Below the pieces are notes generated by a model. The model saw nothing but the letters and a program-made list of their open reading frames with translations. It was not told the origin of the DNA and ran no database searches. The translations under genes were made by a program, and so were the position numbers. A DNA stretch of 64,000 nt, from positions 48,000 to 111,999 of the forward strand of contig CATXKN010000008.1 in assembly GCA_958370785.1 (NCBI GenBank), written 5' to 3'. Source of the DNA: an uncultured Collinsella sp. Lineage in GTDB: Bacteria; Actinomycetota; Coriobacteriia; Coriobacteriales; Coriobacteriaceae. Positions 62,548-64,000 of the stretch are shown here, in pieces. Each line of letters begins with the position of its first letter. The stretch's first letter is position 1.

Positions 62548-62925
62548 ATGGAGCTGTTCGATGAGCGGGTTGTTTTGTTCCAGAGCGATGAGGGTGGGGA
62601 GCACCTGCTGGTAACGTGCGAGCCGTCGGGTATGGGTGGCTTGGTGGTTCGGCAGACGAGTGAGGGACCATTGACGCAATGGTGCTATGAGGAGTCGCCG
62701 CATGTGGTCGAGACGTTTGTGGCGCATGAGGCGCTTGTTGCCCTTGAGCACTTCTATGGTGTTGGAACTTCTAATCAGGTGGCCCGAATGCTGAGCATCT
62801 CGTTTGCCGACTACGACTGTGCCCAACGGATGCGGTCGCTTCTGGGGGAGCTTGGCGCCGGGTTCGATGTGATCGAAAAGCCAATCGATCGCACGAGAAG
62901 CGCTGATGCTCGTGGCGCAGCGTGA
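62548..62925 (+). CDS. Hypothetical protein
   Basis: 125 residues, acidic, without membrane helices or known motifs. A GAAAGGGGA site precedes ATG 62548 (GTG 62545 is also possible). It lies between serS and the tRNA-Arg cluster and fits the local codon use. Confidence 0.7.
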   Translation: MELFDERVVLFQSDEGGEHLLVTCEPSGMGGLVVRQTSEGPLTQWCYEESPHVVETFVAHEALVALEHFYGVGTSNQVARMLSISFADYDCAQRMRSLLGELGAGFDVIEKPIDRTRSADARGAA

Positions 62926-62963
62926 CAAATCGCGGCCCGCGCGAAAAAAGTTTGAGATTTTGC

Positions 62964-62992
62964 TTGACTCTAACGAACTAAAGTGGTTTTAT
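62964..62992 (+). promoter_or_regulatory. Promoter of tRNA-Arg 1
   Basis: TTGACT - 17 bases - TTTTAT, 12 bases before the tRNA. Confidence 0.75.
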
Positions 62993-63004
62993 ATTTCTTG
63001 CGCT

Positions 63005-63081
63005 GCGGCGTTACCTCAGCTGGATAGAGGGTCTGACTACGAATCAGAACGTCATAGGTTCGAATCCTATACGCCGCACCA
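63005..63081 (+). tRNA. tRNA-Arg (anticodon ACG), copy 1
   Basis: Acceptor GCGGCGT / ACGCCGC, anticodon stem-loop TCTGA-CTACGAA-TCAGA (ACG), T arm ATAGG-TTCGAAT-CCTAT, discriminator A, CCA encoded. Sequence identical to copies 2 and 3. Confidence 0.96.
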
Positions 63082-63091
63082 ATTGAGATTA

Positions 63092-63120
63092 AAGCTCCCG
63101 GCGACGGGGGCTTTTCTTTT
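63092..63120 (+). terminator. Terminator of tRNA-Arg 1
   Basis: AAGCTCCCG-gcga-CGGGGGCTT (one G-T pair) and TTCTTTT tail. Confidence 0.85.
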
Positions 63121-63345
63121 ACGTAAACACTGCATGGATTCGAACCTCGGTCGAGGCGCGGGCGTAAAGAAAACGCGGAGCGTTTTTAGCCCGCGGGCGA
63201 GTCCGCCGGCAGGCGGGCGAAGCCGGTGCGGATCCGCGAAGCGGATGCGCGGAATCCTATACGCCGCACCAATTGAAATTGAAAGCCTCCGGCAGCGGGG
63301 GCTTTTCTTTTACGCCGGCAGGCGGGCGAAGCCGGTGCTGATCCG
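63121..63345 (+). repeat. tRNA-tail element at tRNA-Arg 1
   Basis: Inverted tRNA-Arg T-arm (GGATTCGAACCT), hairpin AAAACGC-GGA-GCGTTTT (63170-63187), GC-rich stems, then a direct copy of the tRNA 3' end (GAATCCTATACGCCGCACCA from 63252) and of the terminator. Direct repeats are 190 bases apart. A further partial piece (GCCGGCAGGCGGGCGAAGCC) follows the second terminator. Confidence 0.88.
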
Positions 63346-63391
63346 CACGACAACTTAATCAGCGCTTCGTAAAAATTTTCCAAATTGTTGC

Positions 63392-63420
63392 TTGACCCAT
63401 CGAAGGCTCACGTGCATAAT
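63392..63420 (+). promoter_or_regulatory. Promoter of tRNA-Arg 2
   Basis: TTGACC - 17 bases - CATAAT, 12 bases before the tRNA. Confidence 0.85.
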
Positions 63421-63432
63421 AAACCGTGCGTT

Positions 63433-63509
63433 GCGGCGTTACCTCAGCTGGATAGAGGGTCTGACTACGAATCAGAACGTCATAGGTTCGAATCCTATAC
63501 GCCGCACCA
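63433..63509 (+). tRNA. tRNA-Arg (anticodon ACG), copy 2
   Basis: Identical to copy 1, with CCA encoded. A plain terminator follows and no tail element. Confidence 0.96.
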
Positions 63510-63521
63510 ATTGACTTTTTA

Positions 63522-63547
63522 AAGCTCCCGGCAACGGGAGCTTTTCT
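63522..63547 (+). terminator. Terminator of tRNA-Arg 2
   Basis: AAGCTCCCG-gcaa-CGGGAGCTT with a TTCTTAT tail. Confidence 0.88.
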
Positions 63548-63657
63548 TATATAGCGATTCGCTTGAGCGCAAGCTTCGAATGATGGCTGATCCAAACTGG
63601 CCGTAATTACGCCAAATGAGTAAAAATTCAATTTGATAACTTTTTTCGAAAAATTGC

Positions 63658-63686
63658 TTGACCTATATTCAGTCCATGTGCATAAT
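63658..63686 (+). promoter_or_regulatory. Promoter of tRNA-Arg 3
   Basis: TTGACC - 17 bases - CATAAT, 12 bases before the tRNA. Confidence 0.85.
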
Positions 63687-63698
63687 AATCAACAAGTC

Positions 63699-63775
63699 GC
63701 GGCGTTACCTCAGCTGGATAGAGGGTCTGACTACGAATCAGAACGTCATAGGTTCGAATCCTATACGCCGCACCA
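63699..63775 (+). tRNA. tRNA-Arg (anticodon ACG), copy 3
   Basis: Identical to copies 1 and 2, with CCA encoded. Confidence 0.96.
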
Positions 63776-63785
63776 ATTGAGATTA

Positions 63786-63814
63786 AAGCTCCCGGCGACG
63801 GGGGCTTTTCTTTT
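63786..63814 (+). terminator. Terminator of tRNA-Arg 3
   Basis: Same AAGCTCCCG / CGGGGGCTT hairpin and TTCTTTT tail as after copy 1. Confidence 0.85.
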
Positions 63815-64000
63815 ACGTAAACACTGCATGGATTCGAACCTCGGTCGAGGCGCGGGCGTAAAGAAAACGCGGAGCGTTTTTAGCCCGCGGGCGAGCACGC
63901 CGGCAGGCGGGCGAAGCCGGTGCGGATCCGCGCAGCGGATGCGCGGAATCCTATACGCCGCACCAATTGAGATTAAAGCTCCCGGCGACGGGGGCTTTTC
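63815..64000 (+). repeat. tRNA-tail element at tRNA-Arg 3 (runs off the window)
   Basis: Nearly identical to the element after copy 1: inverted T-arm, AAAACGC-GGA-GCGTTTT hairpin (63864-63881), direct copy of the tRNA 3' end from 63946, again 190 bases after the original, and the start of the second terminator at the window end. Confidence 0.88.

Noticed and set aside
63005..64000. CRISPR array
   Set aside because: The repeats are tRNA genes and tRNA 3' ends, far too long and irregular, with no cas genes.

Overview
The window is high-GC, gene-dense DNA that looks like Collinsella or a close relative in the Coriobacteriia (Actinomycetota). The reasons are the codon bias, a T-box leader before pheST, an actinobacterial-type tad pilus locus, and many small palindromic intergenic repeats of the kind common in Collinsella. 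The genus is an inference from protein style and gene content; no database search was possible.

Layout. 1-6056: the 3' end of metA, a 5-formyl-THF cyclo-ligase, a zinc-ribbon/EF-hand/YD-repeat surface protein and an M16C metalloprotease. 6057-16502: a lower-GC catabolic island. It holds two HutC-type GntR regulators, a mannose-family PTS (IIA, IIB, IIC, IID), an FrlB/GfrF-like SIS deglycase and an FrlD-like PfkB kinase. This operon is flanked by two nucleotide-identical copies of a second, very GC-rich SIS deglycase gene, the second of which is followed by a frameshifted IIC-IID chimeric remnant of another PTS. Together this reads as a module for Amadori compounds (fructoselysine or glucoselysine type): import and 6-phosphorylation by the PTS, deglycation by the SIS enzymes, and a kinase for unphosphorylated substrate. 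16503-21584: a small accessory stretch (AlbA_2 regulator, HNH protein, zinc-ribbon proteins, tRNA-Val). 21874-34222: a frameshifted DMT transporter, glmM, an M32 carboxypeptidase, T-box-pheST, a Ni/Co ECF transporter (cbiM/nikMN-cbiQ-cbiO) behind a NikR-like operator, and a phospholipase-C-like protein. 34219-41726: a hypothetical protein with a possible nuclease domain, pyk, a calcium-type P-type ATPase with a structured leader, and rsgA.

41979-51583 is a tad/Flp pilus locus: cpaB, a tadZ-like ATPase, tadA, tadB (frameshifted), tadC, two Flp-like pilins, TadE/TadG-like pseudopilins and DUF192. 51752-64000 is mainly translation and RNA modification (rsmI, metG, rsmA, tatD, rlmH, serS), plus a GH5-like protein lacking its catalytic acid, an SPFH protein, proC and five tRNA genes (Phe, Leu, three identical Arg-ACG).

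The most unusual signal is a family of GC-rich elements directly downstream of tRNA-Phe, tRNA-Leu and two of the tRNA-Arg genes. Each carries an inverted copy of the T-arm of its own upstream tRNA and a shared AAACGC/GCGTTT hairpin, and the Phe and Arg elements end in a second direct copy of that tRNA's 3' end and terminator. At least six other palindromic repeat elements lie in intergenic DNA. Three genes carry single-base deletions, which may be real pseudogenes or assembly errors.
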